Below, one piece after another: positions 1 through 9,470 of a stretch of DNA of 64,000 nt; the first letter of the stretch is position 1; the number at the start of each line of letters is the position of its first letter. A program made the position numbers and the translations under genes. This DNA comes from Chitinimonas koreensis. GTDB lineage: Bacteria; Pseudomonadota; Gammaproteobacteria; Burkholderiales; Chitinimonadaceae. Below the pieces are notes generated by a model. The model did no database searches and was not told where the DNA came from. It saw only the letters and a program-made list of their open reading frames with translations. Location: positions 4,427,001 through 4,491,000 of the forward strand of contig NZ_CP060704.1 in NCBI RefSeq assembly GCF_014353015.1, in the 5' to 3' direction.

Positions 1-1
1 C

Positions 2-718
2 CAGCGCCTGCTGCAATACCTGCGGCGGGCGCGGCTGCTGGAAGAGGATCTGGTGGCCGAGCTGGCCGGCGAAGGCGACGCGCCGCTGAACGTGGTGATG
101 GCGGTCAACGCCGATACGCTGGCCACCTGGTTCTTCCCGGCGCTGGCGGACGAGCTGGCCGGCGAGCGGGTGCTGCTGGAGCTCAGCGTGGACGACCAGG
201 ACCACACCTACGCGCTGCTCGAGAGCGGCCGCGCGGTCGGCTGCGTGAGCACCGAGCCCAAGCCGATGCGCGGCTGCAGCGCCGAGCCGCTCGGCGCCAT
301 GCGCTACCGGCTGGTGGCGGCGCCGGACTTCGCCGCCGAGCGCTTCCCGGCCGGCCTGCAGCGCGAGGCGGCGCGGCGCGCGCCGGTGGTGGCCTTCAAT
401 CGCAAGGACATGTTGCAGTCGCGCTTCCTGGCCCAGCATTTCGCACTGCAGCCGGGCAACTACCCCTGCCACTACGTACCGGTGCCCGGCCCGCGGCTCG
501 AAGCGATCGCCCGCGGCCTGGGCTACGGCATGGTGCCCGAGCTGCAACTGGGCGAGGCCATTGCGCAGGGCCTGCTGATCGACCTGGCGCCCGATCTGCC
601 GACCGACGTGATGCTGTACTGGCATACCTGGAAAGTGCAGTCGCCGCGCATGGAATACCTGTCGGCGCGCATCGTGGCGGCCGGCCAGCGCACGCTGCTG
701 GCCGGCCCGGCCGGCTGA
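2..718 (+). CDS. argP: LysR-family regulator ArgP (IciA-like), 5' end outside the window
   Basis: The open frame enters from the left edge and encodes about 238 residues, starting inside the linker helix (RLLQYLRRARLLEEDL), so the N-terminal winged helix-turn-helix is missing from view. The rest matches the effector domain of ArgP: NADTLATWFFPAL near the domain start, PVVAFNRKDMLQSRFL in the middle and DVMLYWHTWK near the end, all typical of ArgP. In the family ArgP binds lysine or arginine and controls amino-acid export and metabolism genes such as argO/lysE. No lysE-type target lies on the visible side. A GTG at 53 could be misread as a start, but homology continues upstream of it. Identification is strong; regulatory targets are unknown here. 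Confidence 0.92.
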   Translation, partial: QRLLQYLRRARLLEEDLVAELAGEGDAPLNVVMAVNADTLATWFFPALADELAGERVLLELSVDDQDHTYALLESGRAVGCVSTEPKPMRGCSAEPLGAMRYRLVAAPDFAAERFPAGLQREAARRAPVVAFNRKDMLQSRFLAQHFALQPGNYPCHYVPVPGPRLEAIARGLGYGMVPELQLGEAIAQGLLIDLAPDLPTDVMLYWHTWKVQSPRMEYLSARIVAAGQRTLLAGPAG

Positions 719-728
719 ACCGGCGGCG

Positions 729-1535
729 TCAGCCCGGCTGGCCGATCTCCGCCAGGTCGGCGCGTAGCCGCAGGAAGGACTGCTCCTCGATGTCGAGGTG
801 GATGAAGCCGCGGCCGGGCCGGTCGAGGTCGAGCGTGACGTAGATCACCAGCGCCGCCAGCACGGCGAAGCCGGCGTGGCCGGCCAGGCTGAAGCTGCCG
901 CTGTGCCCTGCCGCGTAGCCGCTGGTCAGCGCCGCGGCCAGCGCGACCACGAACAGCACCAGCACGATCACGTCGGGCATGTGCAGCTTGGCGGCCAGCT
1001 CGCGGCTGGCGCCCAGGTTGAACATGCGGTCGAGCGCCGGCAGCATCTGGCCGCTGGCCAGACTGTTGGCCGGCTCGCGCGAAAGCTCGGTAGCGCGTTG
1101 CCACAGCTCGCGCTCGACGGCGCGGCCGCGTTCGGTCGCGCCGTCGAGCGCGGCCCGGTCGTAGCCGGCCTCGTAGAAGGCGATGCGGCTGTCGAGGTAC
1201 TGGCGCAGCAAGGCGCGGAAGGCGACGCGCTCGGCCGGCGGATAGAGGTCGGCGCGCAGGATCGCGCCGTGGATCGCGTTGGCCGCCTCGTTCATCAGAT
1301 TGCTGCGCGTCTCGATGCGCGCGGCGGCGCCCGAGAAGGTGAAGGCCAGCAAGAGGCCGAACAACCCCATCAGCGCATTCTCGATCGAAGCCAACCCCCC
1401 CTTGCCCTGGTCGGCGCGCAGGCGCGCATGGCGGCCGCCCAGCCGCGCACCGAACCAGGCGGTGGCCACCATCGCCAGCGCCAGCACCCCGCAAATCAGT
1501 ACCGCATCGATCTGGTACAGCACGGTTTCCCGCAT
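729..1535 (-). CDS. Bestrophin-like (DUF4239) inner-membrane protein
   Basis: A 268-residue membrane protein with two N-terminal hydrophobic segments (about residues 8-28 and 49-68, the latter containing LLLAFTFSGAAAR) and two C-terminal ones (about 190-212 and 220-240), separated by a charged, probably helical region. This layout and the FTFSGAAAR motif are typical of the DUF4239 bestrophin-like family, whose function is poorly known (possible anion channel relatives). The start at 1535 is preferred over longer options because GGGGAGAGGACGAG lies just upstream of this ATG. The gene is convergent with argP (10-bp gap) and divergent from the M23 peptidase gene. Family assignment is fairly sure; no activity can be claimed. 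Confidence 0.75.
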   Translation of the reverse strand: MRETVLYQIDAVLICGVLALAMVATAWFGARLGGRHARLRADQGKGGLASIENALMGLFGLLLAFTFSGAAARIETRSNLMNEAANAIHGAILRADLYPPAERVAFRALLRQYLDSRIAFYEAGYDRAALDGATERGRAVERELWQRATELSREPANSLASGQMLPALDRMFNLGASRELAAKLHMPDVIVLVLFVVALAAALTSGYAAGHSGSFSLAGHAGFAVLAALVIYVTLDLDRPGRGFIHLDIEEQSFLRLRADLAEIGQPG

Positions 1536-1666
1536 CTCGTCCTCTCCCCGTTCCGCCGATCCGGCGGGCTTCCTCATCAATATATTTGATGCACGGAGAC
1601 CATCCAAGCGCTCGCTCATCGGCCGCCAGCCCGCATGCAGACTGGCATCTCACTTAATGCTTATGG

Positions 1667-1688
1667 AATAACAAGACAACCTGTTATT
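1667..1688. promoter_or_regulatory. 7-bp inverted repeat in the divergent promoter region
   Basis: AATAACA, an 8-bp spacer and TGTTATT form a perfect inverted repeat in the AT-rich gap between the divergent DUF4239 gene and the M23 peptidase gene. The position (132 bp and 130 bp from the two starts) suits a shared operator, but no binding protein is identified. This is an inference from symmetry and location only. Confidence 0.3.
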
Positions 1689-1817
1689 TATGACATATTG
1701 ATAATTCGGTAGATGCGCGCTAGCTTGGGCTTGGCACCGGCAAATGCACCAAACCGGTGCGCCGCAGCTAAGCCCATGCGGCAGAAGACTAAATCAACAA
1801 CTACCCCCGGAGAAATC

Positions 1818-3104
1818 ATGGCTGCCTCGACCCAAGCCCGTTCGTCCACCTGTCAATTTTCGCACCGCCGCACTGCCGCGCTGGCAATCGCCCTGGCCGG
1901 CCTGCTGTACGCACCCGCCGGCCTCGCCGCCGGCCAGCCCGACGCCGCACTGCGCCAGGCCGCCAGCGCCGCCCTGCTCCAGCAGACGGCCGCCCTGCGC
2001 GCGTCCGCCGCGCTGCCGCCCGAGACCTGGGTCGACCTGGGCAAGAGCGACCCGTCCGGCCGCTGGGTAATGGGCTCGGTCACCGAGCAGATCGACGGCA
2101 GCCGCGACGAGACGCCGCGTTCGAAGCTGTTCCTGGCACGGCGCGACGGCCAGCGCTGGACCGTCGGCCTCGAAGGCAGCGAAACCTTCTTCAGCATGCT
2201 GGAGCAGGCGCCGACCAGCCTGCTGGCCGAGGCCGAGAAGTCCGCCTTCCGCAGCCAGCGCAAGTCGGCGACCGCGCGGCCGAACGCGGCGCCGCAGCTC
2301 TTGGCCGGCGAGACCGGCCTCGGGCTGCCCTGGCCCGAGGGCGTCGCCTGGTACATGGGCGGCGGCCCTCACGGCAACAGCGGCGACAGCCGGCCGTTCG
2401 ATTCGATCGACTTCAGCGGCGGCGACGGCCGCGTGCTGGCGCCGCGCGACGGCCGCATCTACAAGAGCTGCATCCGCAACGGCAGCGCCATCGTCCAGCT
2501 GGTGCACGACAACGGCTACACCACGCGCTACTACCACATGGTGAACCTGCCGACGCTGGCCGACGGCACGCTGGTGCGCAAGGGCGCCTACCTCGGCCAG
2601 ATCGGCAACGGCCTGCCCTGCGGCGGCTCGACCACCGGCCCGCACGTGCATTTCTCGCTGAGCCAGAACGGCCAGGCGATCGCGGTGAACGGCAAGACCG
2701 TGGGCGGCTGGCAGTTCTTCGAGGGCGCCCAGCCCTATGCCGGCTACGCGTTGCGCAACGGCCGGCGGGTGAACACCGGCGGCTCGCTGGTCAACTACGG
2801 CGCCGACCAGGGCCCGACGCCCGAGCCGCAGCCGCGCACCGTGACGGTGAAGGCGCCCAGCGCCAACCAGCTGGTCAACCTGCGTGCCAATCCGAGCCTG
2901 TCGGCCGCCGTGGTGGCCACCGCCCGCAACGGCGACCGCATCCAGATCGTCTGCCACGCCTACGGCGACGAGGTGAACGGCAACTGGGGCCGCACGCGGC
3001 TGTGGAACCGGCTGACCACCAATACCTGGGTCAGCGACGGCTTCGTCGATACCGGCAGCAACGAGCCGGTCGTGCCGGCCTGCAGCACGCTGAAGCGGCC
3101 TTGA
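1818..3104 (+). CDS. Secreted M23 metallopeptidase, LasA / beta-lytic type, with C-terminal SH3-like domain
   Basis: A 428-residue pre-pro-enzyme. Residues 1-38 are a signal peptide (Arg-Arg at 17-18, hydrophobic 20-34, cleavage near GLAAG). A pro-region of about 120 residues follows, then a LysM-free M23 catalytic domain (about 165-340) with zinc and catalytic residues in PHGNSGDSRPFDSIDF (His185, Asp198) and GPHVHF (His276, His278). Cys218 and Cys268 may pair in a disulfide. Residues 345-425 look like an SH3-type wall-binding module containing VNLRANPSLS. The family (M23A; LasA staphylolysin) cleaves glycine-rich peptidoglycan bridges and elastin outside the cell. The start at 1818 has an upstream GGAG and gives a proper signal peptide; a longer reading from 1713 does not. 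Related LasA genes are often quorum-regulated, and a luxI/luxR pair lies 10 kb away. Confidence 0.85.
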   Translation: MAASTQARSSTCQFSHRRTAALAIALAGLLYAPAGLAAGQPDAALRQAASAALLQQTAALRASAALPPETWVDLGKSDPSGRWVMGSVTEQIDGSRDETPRSKLFLARRDGQRWTVGLEGSETFFSMLEQAPTSLLAEAEKSAFRSQRKSATARPNAAPQLLAGETGLGLPWPEGVAWYMGGGPHGNSGDSRPFDSIDFSGGDGRVLAPRDGRIYKSCIRNGSAIVQLVHDNGYTTRYYHMVNLPTLADGTLVRKGAYLGQIGNGLPCGGSTTGPHVHFSLSQNGQAIAVNGKTVGGWQFFEGAQPYAGYALRNGRRVNTGGSLVNYGADQGPTPEPQPRTVTVKAPSANQLVNLRANPSLSAAVVATARNGDRIQIVCHAYGDEVNGNWGRTRLWNRLTTNTWVSDGFVDTGSNEPVVPACSTLKRP

Positions 3105-3141
3105 TGTTCTGCCTGCCGTGAGAATGTCGAGCTGATGTGCA

Positions 3142-3170
3142 AGCGCCCGGCGGAGCCGGGCGCTTTGTGT
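3142..3170 (+). terminator. Rho-independent terminator after the M23 peptidase gene
   Basis: A perfect 10-bp stem AGCGCCCGGC / GCCGGGCGCT with a 3-nt loop is followed by TTGTGTTT, 37 bp after the peptidase stop codon. Confidence 0.8.
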
Positions 3171-3205
3171 TTCGTGCTCATTGAATCGGCGGGCCGCTGC
3201 CGGAT

Positions 3206-3257
3206 CGAACCCGGCTCCCCCCGCCCTCGCCGCCGCGAGGGCGCCTCGCTAACGCTC
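3206..3257. repeat. Dispersed repeat family E, copy 1
   Basis: The segment containing CCCCCCGCCCTCGCCGCCGC, GAGGGCGCCTCGCTAACGC recurs closely at 38036-38090 and, in the opposite orientation and interrupted, at 29321-29413. All three copies are intergenic. Nature unknown. Confidence 0.55.
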
Positions 3258-3324
3258 GCCAGGGCGTCGCACGACCGTCGGGGCAACGCGTCTACCTGCC
3301 CGCCGCGGGATCCGCGTCGCCGGC

Positions 3325-5899
3325 TCAATCCGCTTCGAATACCTCGGTCCGGTTGCGGCCGCTGTGCTTGGCCCGGTACAGCGCCTGGTCGGCGCGCTTG
3401 AGCACCAGCGCGGCCGGGTCGTTGTCCTCGCAGCCGGCGATCGGCGCCAGCTCGCCGGCATCGAGGCTGGCGCAGCCGAAGCTGGCGGTCACCGCGATCG
3501 ACTTGCCTTCCCAGCAGGTCCAGTCGGCCTCGACCAGCACGCGCAGCCGCTCAGCCACCGCGCGGGCGGCCTGGGCATCGGTCTCCGGCAGCAGGATGGC
3601 GAACTCCTCGCCGCCGAGCCGGCCGACCGTGTCGACCGCGCGGCGGTGATGGTCGAGGATGCCGGCCACTCGCACCAGCACGCTGTCGCCGGCCGGGTGG
3701 CCATGCTGGTCGTTGATCGACTTGAAGTAGTCGATATCGACCAGCACCACCGCCAGCGGCCGGCCGTGGCGGCGGCTGCGCTCGACCTCGTGCGCCAGCA
3801 TGGCCAGGAACTGGCGCCGGTTCGGGATGCCGGTCAGCGCATCGGTCACCGCCAGCCGGCGCATCTCGGCCTCGGTCTCGACCAGCTGGCTGTGGGTGCG
3901 CGCATTGGCTACCGCCACCGCGACGTAGGCGCTCAGGGTGCGGAAGATCAGCCGCTCGCGCGGGCCGTAGGCGCGTTCGTCCTCGGACTGGATGGTCAGC
4001 ACGCCGAACAGCGTCTCGCCGACGCTCAGCGGCCCGAACCAGGATGCGTGCATGCCGCGCGTACCGGGATGTGCGAGGGGCCGAGCTCGCCGCCGACGTC
4101 GTGCTCGACCAGGATCTCCTGCCGCTCGCGCGCGCAGCGGGCCGCCAGCAGCACCGGGTCGTCGATGTCGATGCGGGCCGGCGGCAGCGGCCGGCCGTCC
4201 TCCACGCTGCGGCGCATCATCTCGCGGCCGCCGGGCTCGACCACCGAGATGCCGACGTAGCTGACCGGCAGCAGCTCGCCAAGCAGGGTCGCCAGCGCGT
4301 TGAGCACGTTGTCCAGGTCGAGGTTGGCAGTGATCTCGCGGCCGATGCGACCGAGGTTCTCGAGGATCTGGAACGAGGCCTCGAGCTCGCGCGCCCGCGC
4401 CGCCTCGGCCTCGGCCAGGCCGCGCTGGTATTCGATCAGCGCGCGCTGCTGCTCGGCCTGGTGGCGCATTTCGAGCAGCGACAGGCGGTTGGCCACGCGC
4501 TTGGTCTGGGCCCCGGCCATCCGCGCACGCGCCTGGCGCTCGGCCTGCACCGCGCGGGCCGGATCGCCGGCCGCCTCGTAGAAGCGCGACAGCGCCTCGA
4601 GGATGTCGACGTCCTCGCTGCCGCCGTTCACCGCCAGCGCGCGCTCGAGCAGGCCCAGCGCCCGCTCGGACGAGCCCTCGCGCGGCCAGGCCGATTCGAT
4701 CTCGGCCAGGCCCTGCAGCGCGGCCGCCAGCCAGACCGGGTTGGACTGCCGCTCGGCATCGGCCAGCGCCCGTTCGGCCGAGGCGCGCGCCACTTCGCCG
4801 CGGCCGAGCCGCGATTCGGCCCGCGCGGCCACCACCATGGCGTCGACCTTCACCGGCAGGATGCCGAGCTCGCCGGCGATCCGCTCGGCATTGCGCGCAT
4901 GCAGCAGCGCCTGCTCGGGCCGCTGCGCCGCCAGTTCGGCATGGCCGAGATAGCACTGCACCAGCGCGTTGCCGCGCGACAGCGGCGCCACCTGCAGCCA
5001 TTGCGCCGCCTCGGTCAGCATCGCCAGGCTGCGCTCGAGCTCGCCCGCCTCGCGCAGCACGCCGCCCAGCAGCGCCAGCGTGTCGCCCATCGCCAGCGGC
5101 CAGCGCGTGGTGCGGGCCAGCTTGAGGTTGCGCTCGACCCAGTCGAGCGCGCCTTCCTTGTCGTCGAGATTGGCCAGCGAGGCGCCGAGCGAATTGCCGA
5201 TTCGCAGGCAGAAATGCACCATGCCCAGCCGCATGGCCGGCTCGAGCAGCTCGGAGAAGTCGATCACCGCCTCGGTGTAGCGGGCCGCGTTGAACAGCCG
5301 GTAGGAACGGGCGATGCCGAGCAGCAGGCCGGCCGCACGGCGCGCGGCAGCGTTGCTGCCCGCCGCGCCGAGGCCGGCTTCGAGCTCGGCGATGCGGCGC
5401 GCGGTGCTGTCCTGGTCGCCGAAGGTGCTGGCTACCGCGGCCCAGGCGCGCGCCAGCAGGGCGCGCTCGGCCACGCCGGCCGCGCCGTAGCATTCGAACG
5501 CGCGCTCGGCCTCGGCCAGGTTGCCGCGGTTGTCGCCCTGCACGCTGGCCAGCATGCCGGCGGTGAGATGGCTGTCGCCGATGCCGACCAGGTCGCCTGC
5601 CGCCTGCATCGCCTGCCGCGCCTGCTCGAGCAGCGCCTGCGAGCGTTCGAATTCGGCGAACAGCGCCACCACCTCGGCGCGCATCAGGTCGAGCCGGGCC
5701 AGGCCGGCCCGCGCCTCGGGCCGTCGCCGAGCCGGAGCGCGGCCTGGTCGGCCAGCGCCAGCGCATGGCGGCTGTCGCGCTGGCGGTAGTGCCACGCCAG
5801 TTCGACCAGCAGCGCGGCCGCTTCCGGCCCCTGCGCCTCGCGCTGACGCGCCTCGAGTGCCGCCAGTGCGGCATCGTCAACAAACAGGTCCACGCACAT
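3325..5899 (-). CDS. TPR-GAF-GGDEF diguanylate cyclase (two apparent frameshifts)
   Basis: Reads as one gene of about 858 residues if one base is restored near 5718 and one near 4062; both sites lie in GC-rich sequence. In order it has a short N-terminal segment (MCVDLFVDDAALAALEAR), a long array of TPR-like helical repeats (about 60-470), a coiled linker rich in RALIEYQRGLAEAEAARARE, a GAF domain (about 500-650, with SFQILENLGRIGREITANLD) and a C-terminal GGDEF domain with the active signature RLGGEEFAILL and DALTGIPNRRQFL. An intact GGEEF predicts synthesis of cyclic di-GMP from two GTP. No transmembrane segment is seen, so it is probably cytosolic. The start may be ATG 5899 or GTG 5893, since AGGA lies immediately before the ATG and is better spaced for the GTG. 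The two breaks look like sequencing errors. Confidence 0.85.
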
Positions 5900-6318
5900 T
5901 CCTAGTCGGGGCGGCCGGTCGAGTCATCGATCGTCCCGCCCGTTCGCCTCGTTTCCCGCCACGCCGCCACCGGGGCGGCGCCACCATGCATTCAAGCCAC
6001 GCAGCGGCGATCTACCCACCGGCATAGACCACCGCCGCGGCAACAGCCACCGCAAAGGTGCATCGCCGCCCTGTCCGAGGTCGCCGCACGCACCTGTTTC
6101 ACCACGATCGGATGATTATATAAATATATTCTACCAATCCCATCGCCGAAGCAGCACGGCCGAGGCGGTCGAGCGGACGGTCGGCTCGATGCGGGCCGGC
6201 TACCGGTACGACCGGCACGGCCGTCCGAAGTCCGGCTGGAATGGAAAAATGCGGAAGAGAAGAGGAAGTCGCGACGCCCGGCAGGACGCCGCGCGAGGCC
6301 GCCGGCCGGCGGCCGGGG
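5900..6318. other. 419-bp intergenic region between the diguanylate cyclase gene and the sensor kinase gene
   Basis: GC-rich except for an AT-rich island at about 6112-6136. No supported gene. On the minus strand the island contains TATAAT (6115-6120), a possible -10 for the diguanylate cyclase gene, but no convincing -35 is seen at 16-18 bp. Confidence 0.5.
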
Positions 6319-7645
6319 TCAGTTCATCGGCAGCAGCAGGCTCACCCGGCCGCCCTGCCATTCGCCGCGGTCGAGCCGGATCTCGCCGCCGTAGGCCGCC
6401 ACGATGTCGGCCACCACGGTGAGGCCGATGCCGTGGCCCGGCACCCGTTCGTCCAGCCGCACGCCGCGCTGCAGCGCGGCATCGGCGTCGGCGAAGCCGG
6501 GACCGTCGTCCTCGACGGTCAGCCGCAGCGTACGCTGCTCGATGCGCGCACGGACCCGGATCCGGCCGCGCGCCCATTTGGACGCGTTGTCGAGCAAATT
6601 GCCCATCACCTCGAACGCGTCGCCCTCGTCGATGCGCCAGCTCAGCCCGACCGGGCACTCGACCACGAATACCAGGTCGCGCTCGGCATAGACCTTTTCG
6701 AGCGACTCGACGATGCGCCGCAAAATCGGCTCGAGCTTCAGCGGCGGCGCGAAGTGGGCGGCGCCGCTGGCTGCCGCGCGGCCGAGCTGGTGCTGCACGA
6801 TGCCGTCCATGCGCGCCACCTGGGCCTCGACCGCGGCCGCCATGGTCTCGGGTTCCGCCAGCGCGCCGCGCAATACCGCCAGCGGCGTCTTCAGGCTGTG
6901 GGCCAGGTCGCCCAGCGCGTCCTTGTAGCGCTGCTGGCGCGCGCGTTCCTGCTCGATCAGGGTGTTGAGGTTGTCGGTCAGCGCCGACAGCTCGGTCGGA
7001 TAGCGGCCCTCGACGCGCTGCTGGCGGCCGGCCTCGATCGCGCGGACCTCGCGCGCCACCCGCCGCAGCGGCGCCAGGCCCCAGCCCAGCAGCAGCGTCT
7101 GCGCCACCAGCAGCACCACGCCGGCGCCGCCGAGCCAGGTCCACAGCGTGGTGCGGAACTGGCGCAGCTCGCGCCGGTAGCCGGCGTCGTCCTCGACCAC
7201 CGCGAAGGTCAGCGGCTGGGCGCGCGGCCCGTCCGACCACTTCACGCCGTAGGCCGCCGCCAGCCAGCTGCGGCCGCCGGCCTCGCGCTCGTCGAACAGC
7301 CACTGGCCGGCCGCCAGTCCGCGCGGGAACGGCGGATCGAGCCCGATCGTCGAGGTCGACTGCCAGACTTCGCGGTGGTTGGGATTGGCCACGTTGGCGT
7401 ACAGCCCGGAGCCGGGCAGCGAGAAGCGCGGTTCGCGCAGCGAGGGCGGCATGATCAGGCCGCCCTCGGGATCGAGTTCGGCGGCCGCCATCAGCAGGTA
7501 GACATGGCCCTGCAGCCGGGCGTGGTGGGCCGTCAGCGTGCTGTTGGCGAAGGCGCGCTCGAGGCGAAGCCGGCGCCGGCCAGGAACGCGGCCAGCACCA
7601 GGGCCGCCCCAGGATCAGGCGTGTCCGGATCGAACCGGTCTTCAT
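6319..7645 (-). CDS. phoQ: PhoQ-like sensor histidine kinase (two apparent frameshifts)
   Basis: About 442 residues after restoring one base near 7607 and one near 7564. The N-terminus MKTGSIRTRLILG runs into a hydrophobic segment, followed by a periplasmic sensor region, a second membrane segment (WTWLGGAGVVLLVAQTLLL), a HAMP-like stretch, a dimerisation/phosphoacceptor helix (DALGDLAHSLKTPLAVLRGA; His in DLAHSLKTP) and a HATPase domain with N box NLLDNASKWA, G1 box EDDGPGF and G2 box GHGIGL. It overlaps no gene and lies 22 bp downstream of a PhoP-like regulator, with which it should form a phosphorelay. PhoQ homologues sense divalent cations, acid or cationic peptides; the ligand here is unknown. 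The two breaks are both early in the gene and look like sequence errors. Confidence 0.85.
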
Positions 7646-7667
7646 GGAAGGGCTGCGGCCGCGCGGC

Positions 7668-8339
7668 TCATTCGAGCACGAAGCGGTAGCCGCGGCCGCG
7701 CAGCGTCTCGATCGGCGCCAGCGCGCCGTCGGGATCGAGCTTGCGGCGCAGGCGGCCGATCAGGACCTCGAGCACGTTGCTGTCGCGGTCCTCGTCGTGC
7801 GGGTAGAGATAGTCGGAGAGTTCCTGCTTGCTGACCACCCGCGCGCGTTCGCGCACCAGGTATTCGAGCAGGCGGTATTCGAAGGTGGTCAGCTCGACCG
7901 GCTGGCCGTCGAGCCGCACCTGCTGGGCCGAGAAATCGAGCGACAGCGCGCCGATCGCCAGCACGTCCGAGGTCGCCTTCAGTGCGCGCCGCAGCAGCGC
8001 CTTGATGCGGGCGGCGAGTTCCGGGTATTCGAACGGCTTGACCAGGTAGTCGTCGGCGCCGGCCTCGAGGCCCTTGACCTTGTCCTGCCAGCTGCTGCGC
8101 GCGGTCAGGATCAGGATCGGCAGGTCGCGGCCGTCGGCGCGCAGCTTCTGCACCACCGCCAGGCCCGACAGCTTGGGCAGGCCGAGATCGACGATGGCCA
8201 GGTCGACCGGGTATTCGCTGGCCTGGAACAGGCCATCCTCGCCGTCGGCCGCCTCGTCGACGCGGTAACCGTCTTCCTCGAGCTGCTTTTTCAGGCCCCG
8301 CCGCAGGTCGGCCTCGTCTTCGATCAGCAACAGCCGCAT
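7668..8339 (-). CDS. phoP: PhoP-like OmpR-family response regulator
   Basis: A 223-residue two-domain regulator. The receiver domain (1-115) has the acidic pair in IEDEAD, the phosphoacceptor Asp51 in AIVDLGLPKLSG and the conserved Lys in YLVKPFEYPEL. The C-terminal winged helix (about 128-222) ends in RGRGYRFVLE and contains SNVLEVLIGRLRRKLDPDG, typical of OmpR/PhoB proteins and close to PhoP. It is followed after 28 nt by the cognate kinase and preceded by a PepSY-domain gene, all in one direction, so the three genes probably form an operon. In the family, phosphorylated PhoP controls outer-membrane and ion-stress genes. Confidence 0.9.
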   Translation of the reverse strand: MRLLLIEDEADLRRGLKKQLEEDGYRVDEAADGEDGLFQASEYPVDLAIVDLGLPKLSGLAVVQKLRADGRDLPILILTARSSWQDKVKGLEAGADDYLVKPFEYPELAARIKALLRRALKATSDVLAIGALSLDFSAQQVRLDGQPVELTTFEYRLLEYLVRERARVVSKQELSDYLYPHDEDRDSNVLEVLIGRLRRKLDPDGALAPIETLRGRGYRFVLE

Positions 8340-8355
8340 GGTTCCTTCCTCTGCC

Positions 8356-8592
8356 TCAGGCGGGACGGCCGCTGGCCGCGTCGATATAGATCACCTTGAC
8401 CTCGCCCTGCCCCGTCACCACCTTCACGCGCCAGACCGTGCGGCCGTCGCGCTCGGTGCGGTCGACCGACAGCACGCGCCCACCGGTCATGCGCTGGGCG
8501 ACCGTGGCCGCCTCGTCGCGGCTGACGTCGGCCCAGGCAGGCGTGGCGGCCAGCAGCATCAGGCTGCCGAGCCAGACGATTGCGGATTTCAT
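8356..8592 (-). CDS. Small periplasmic PepSY-domain protein
   Basis: A 78-residue protein: signal peptide (MKSAIVWLGSLMLLAATPAWA) then one PepSY domain (DEAATVAQRMTGGRVLSVDR ... VKVVTGQGEVKVIYIDAASG). The ATG at 8592 is chosen because AGGA sits 6 nt upstream; an ATG 12 nt earlier lacks this spacing. It lies 16 bp upstream of phoP and is probably co-transcribed as PepSY-phoP-phoQ, an arrangement known in other proteobacteria. PepSY proteins inhibit proteases or modulate neighbouring sensors. A role in tuning the kinase is an inference from position. Confidence 0.85.
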   Translation of the reverse strand: MKSAIVWLGSLMLLAATPAWADVSRDEAATVAQRMTGGRVLSVDRTERDGRTVWRVKVVTGQGEVKVIYIDAASGRPA

Positions 8593-8789
8593 CGCATTCC
8601 TCATGGTGACGGGTCGGGGCGAATTGTAGTCACTTCTATGGCTTTACTCGATGCGGGGTTCGCGCGATCCGGCATCCGGAGCCGCCGACAAACCCCGCGA
8701 AGCGGTTCTGGCTAGGCGTGCGAGCGCAGGCAATACATAGGGACAGCAAGCTCGCACAGCGACGCCGGAGGGTGTGCTGTCGGCGGTTC

Positions 8790-9296
8790 TTACTCGATCG
8801 GATCGACCGACACCCGCACGCGCAGGGTCTTGCCCGGGTTGTCGGGCATCAGCGCGGTGTACTGCTGGCCGCGGTAGTCGTAGGTCACGCGGTAGCCGGT
8901 CACGCGGCTTTCCCAGTCCTCCACCGTGCGGCAGCGCTGGATCTCGCGCGGGACTTCTTCGTAGTAGCCGCCGCGGTCGCGGTTATCGATGCGGTCGCCG
9001 GTCATGGCGCCGACCACCGCGCCGAGCGCCGTGGCGGCTTCGCGGCCATGGCCCTTGCCGACCTGGTTGCCGATCACCGCGCCGGCCAGGCCGCCGACCA
9101 CGGCGCCGCCGTAGCTGCGCCGCTCCTCGATGTGGCGCGTCTCGGTCACGACCTCGCGCGTGCATTCCTTGCGCGGCGTGCTGATGCGTTCGTACTGCGG
9201 CTCGACGCTGCGGACCCGGGCGGTATCGGTGAAGCTCTCGGCCTGGGCGACGGTGAAGCTGGCGGCGATGAGGCTCAACAAGGCGATGCGTTTCAT
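8790..9296 (-). CDS. Glycine-zipper 2TM outer-membrane-associated protein
   Basis: 168 residues with a signal peptide (MKRIALLSLIAASFTVAQAE), a middle glycine-zipper segment (GGAVVGGLAGAVIGNQVGKG) and a C-terminal domain with CRTVEDWESRVTGYRVTYDY. This matches the Rick_17kDa / glycine zipper 2TM family, usually found in the envelope and often stress-induced. AAGGAG is present 6 nt before the ATG. The gene stands alone, with about 185 bp of plain sequence downstream to the PepSY gene. No lipobox Cys is present, so it is not a lipoprotein like SlyB. The function is not known. Confidence 0.85.
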   Translation of the reverse strand: MKRIALLSLIAASFTVAQAESFTDTARVRSVEPQYERISTPRKECTREVVTETRHIEERRSYGGAVVGGLAGAVIGNQVGKGHGREAATALGAVVGAMTGDRIDNRDRGGYYEEVPREIQRCRTVEDWESRVTGYRVTYDYRGQQYTALMPDNPGKTLRVRVSVDPIE

Positions 9297-9470
9297 GATG
9301 CGCTCCTTCTCGATGTCGTCGAGGTGGCGATCGCCGGAGCGGCTTCGAATCGAACCGGCCTCCGCCGTACCACCGGCCCGGACCGTCCGTCCGGGGCTTG
9401 GAGCGCAGTCTGTGCCCGTCGCGGTGAACCGAAACTGAATAAGGCCGCAGGCGCCGGCCGGGGCACCGCG

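Noticed and set aside
4026..5795. A separate TPR protein gene and a separate GGDEF gene
   Set aside because: The two frames join without loss of sequence when one base is restored near 4062 inside the GAF domain, so it is one gene.
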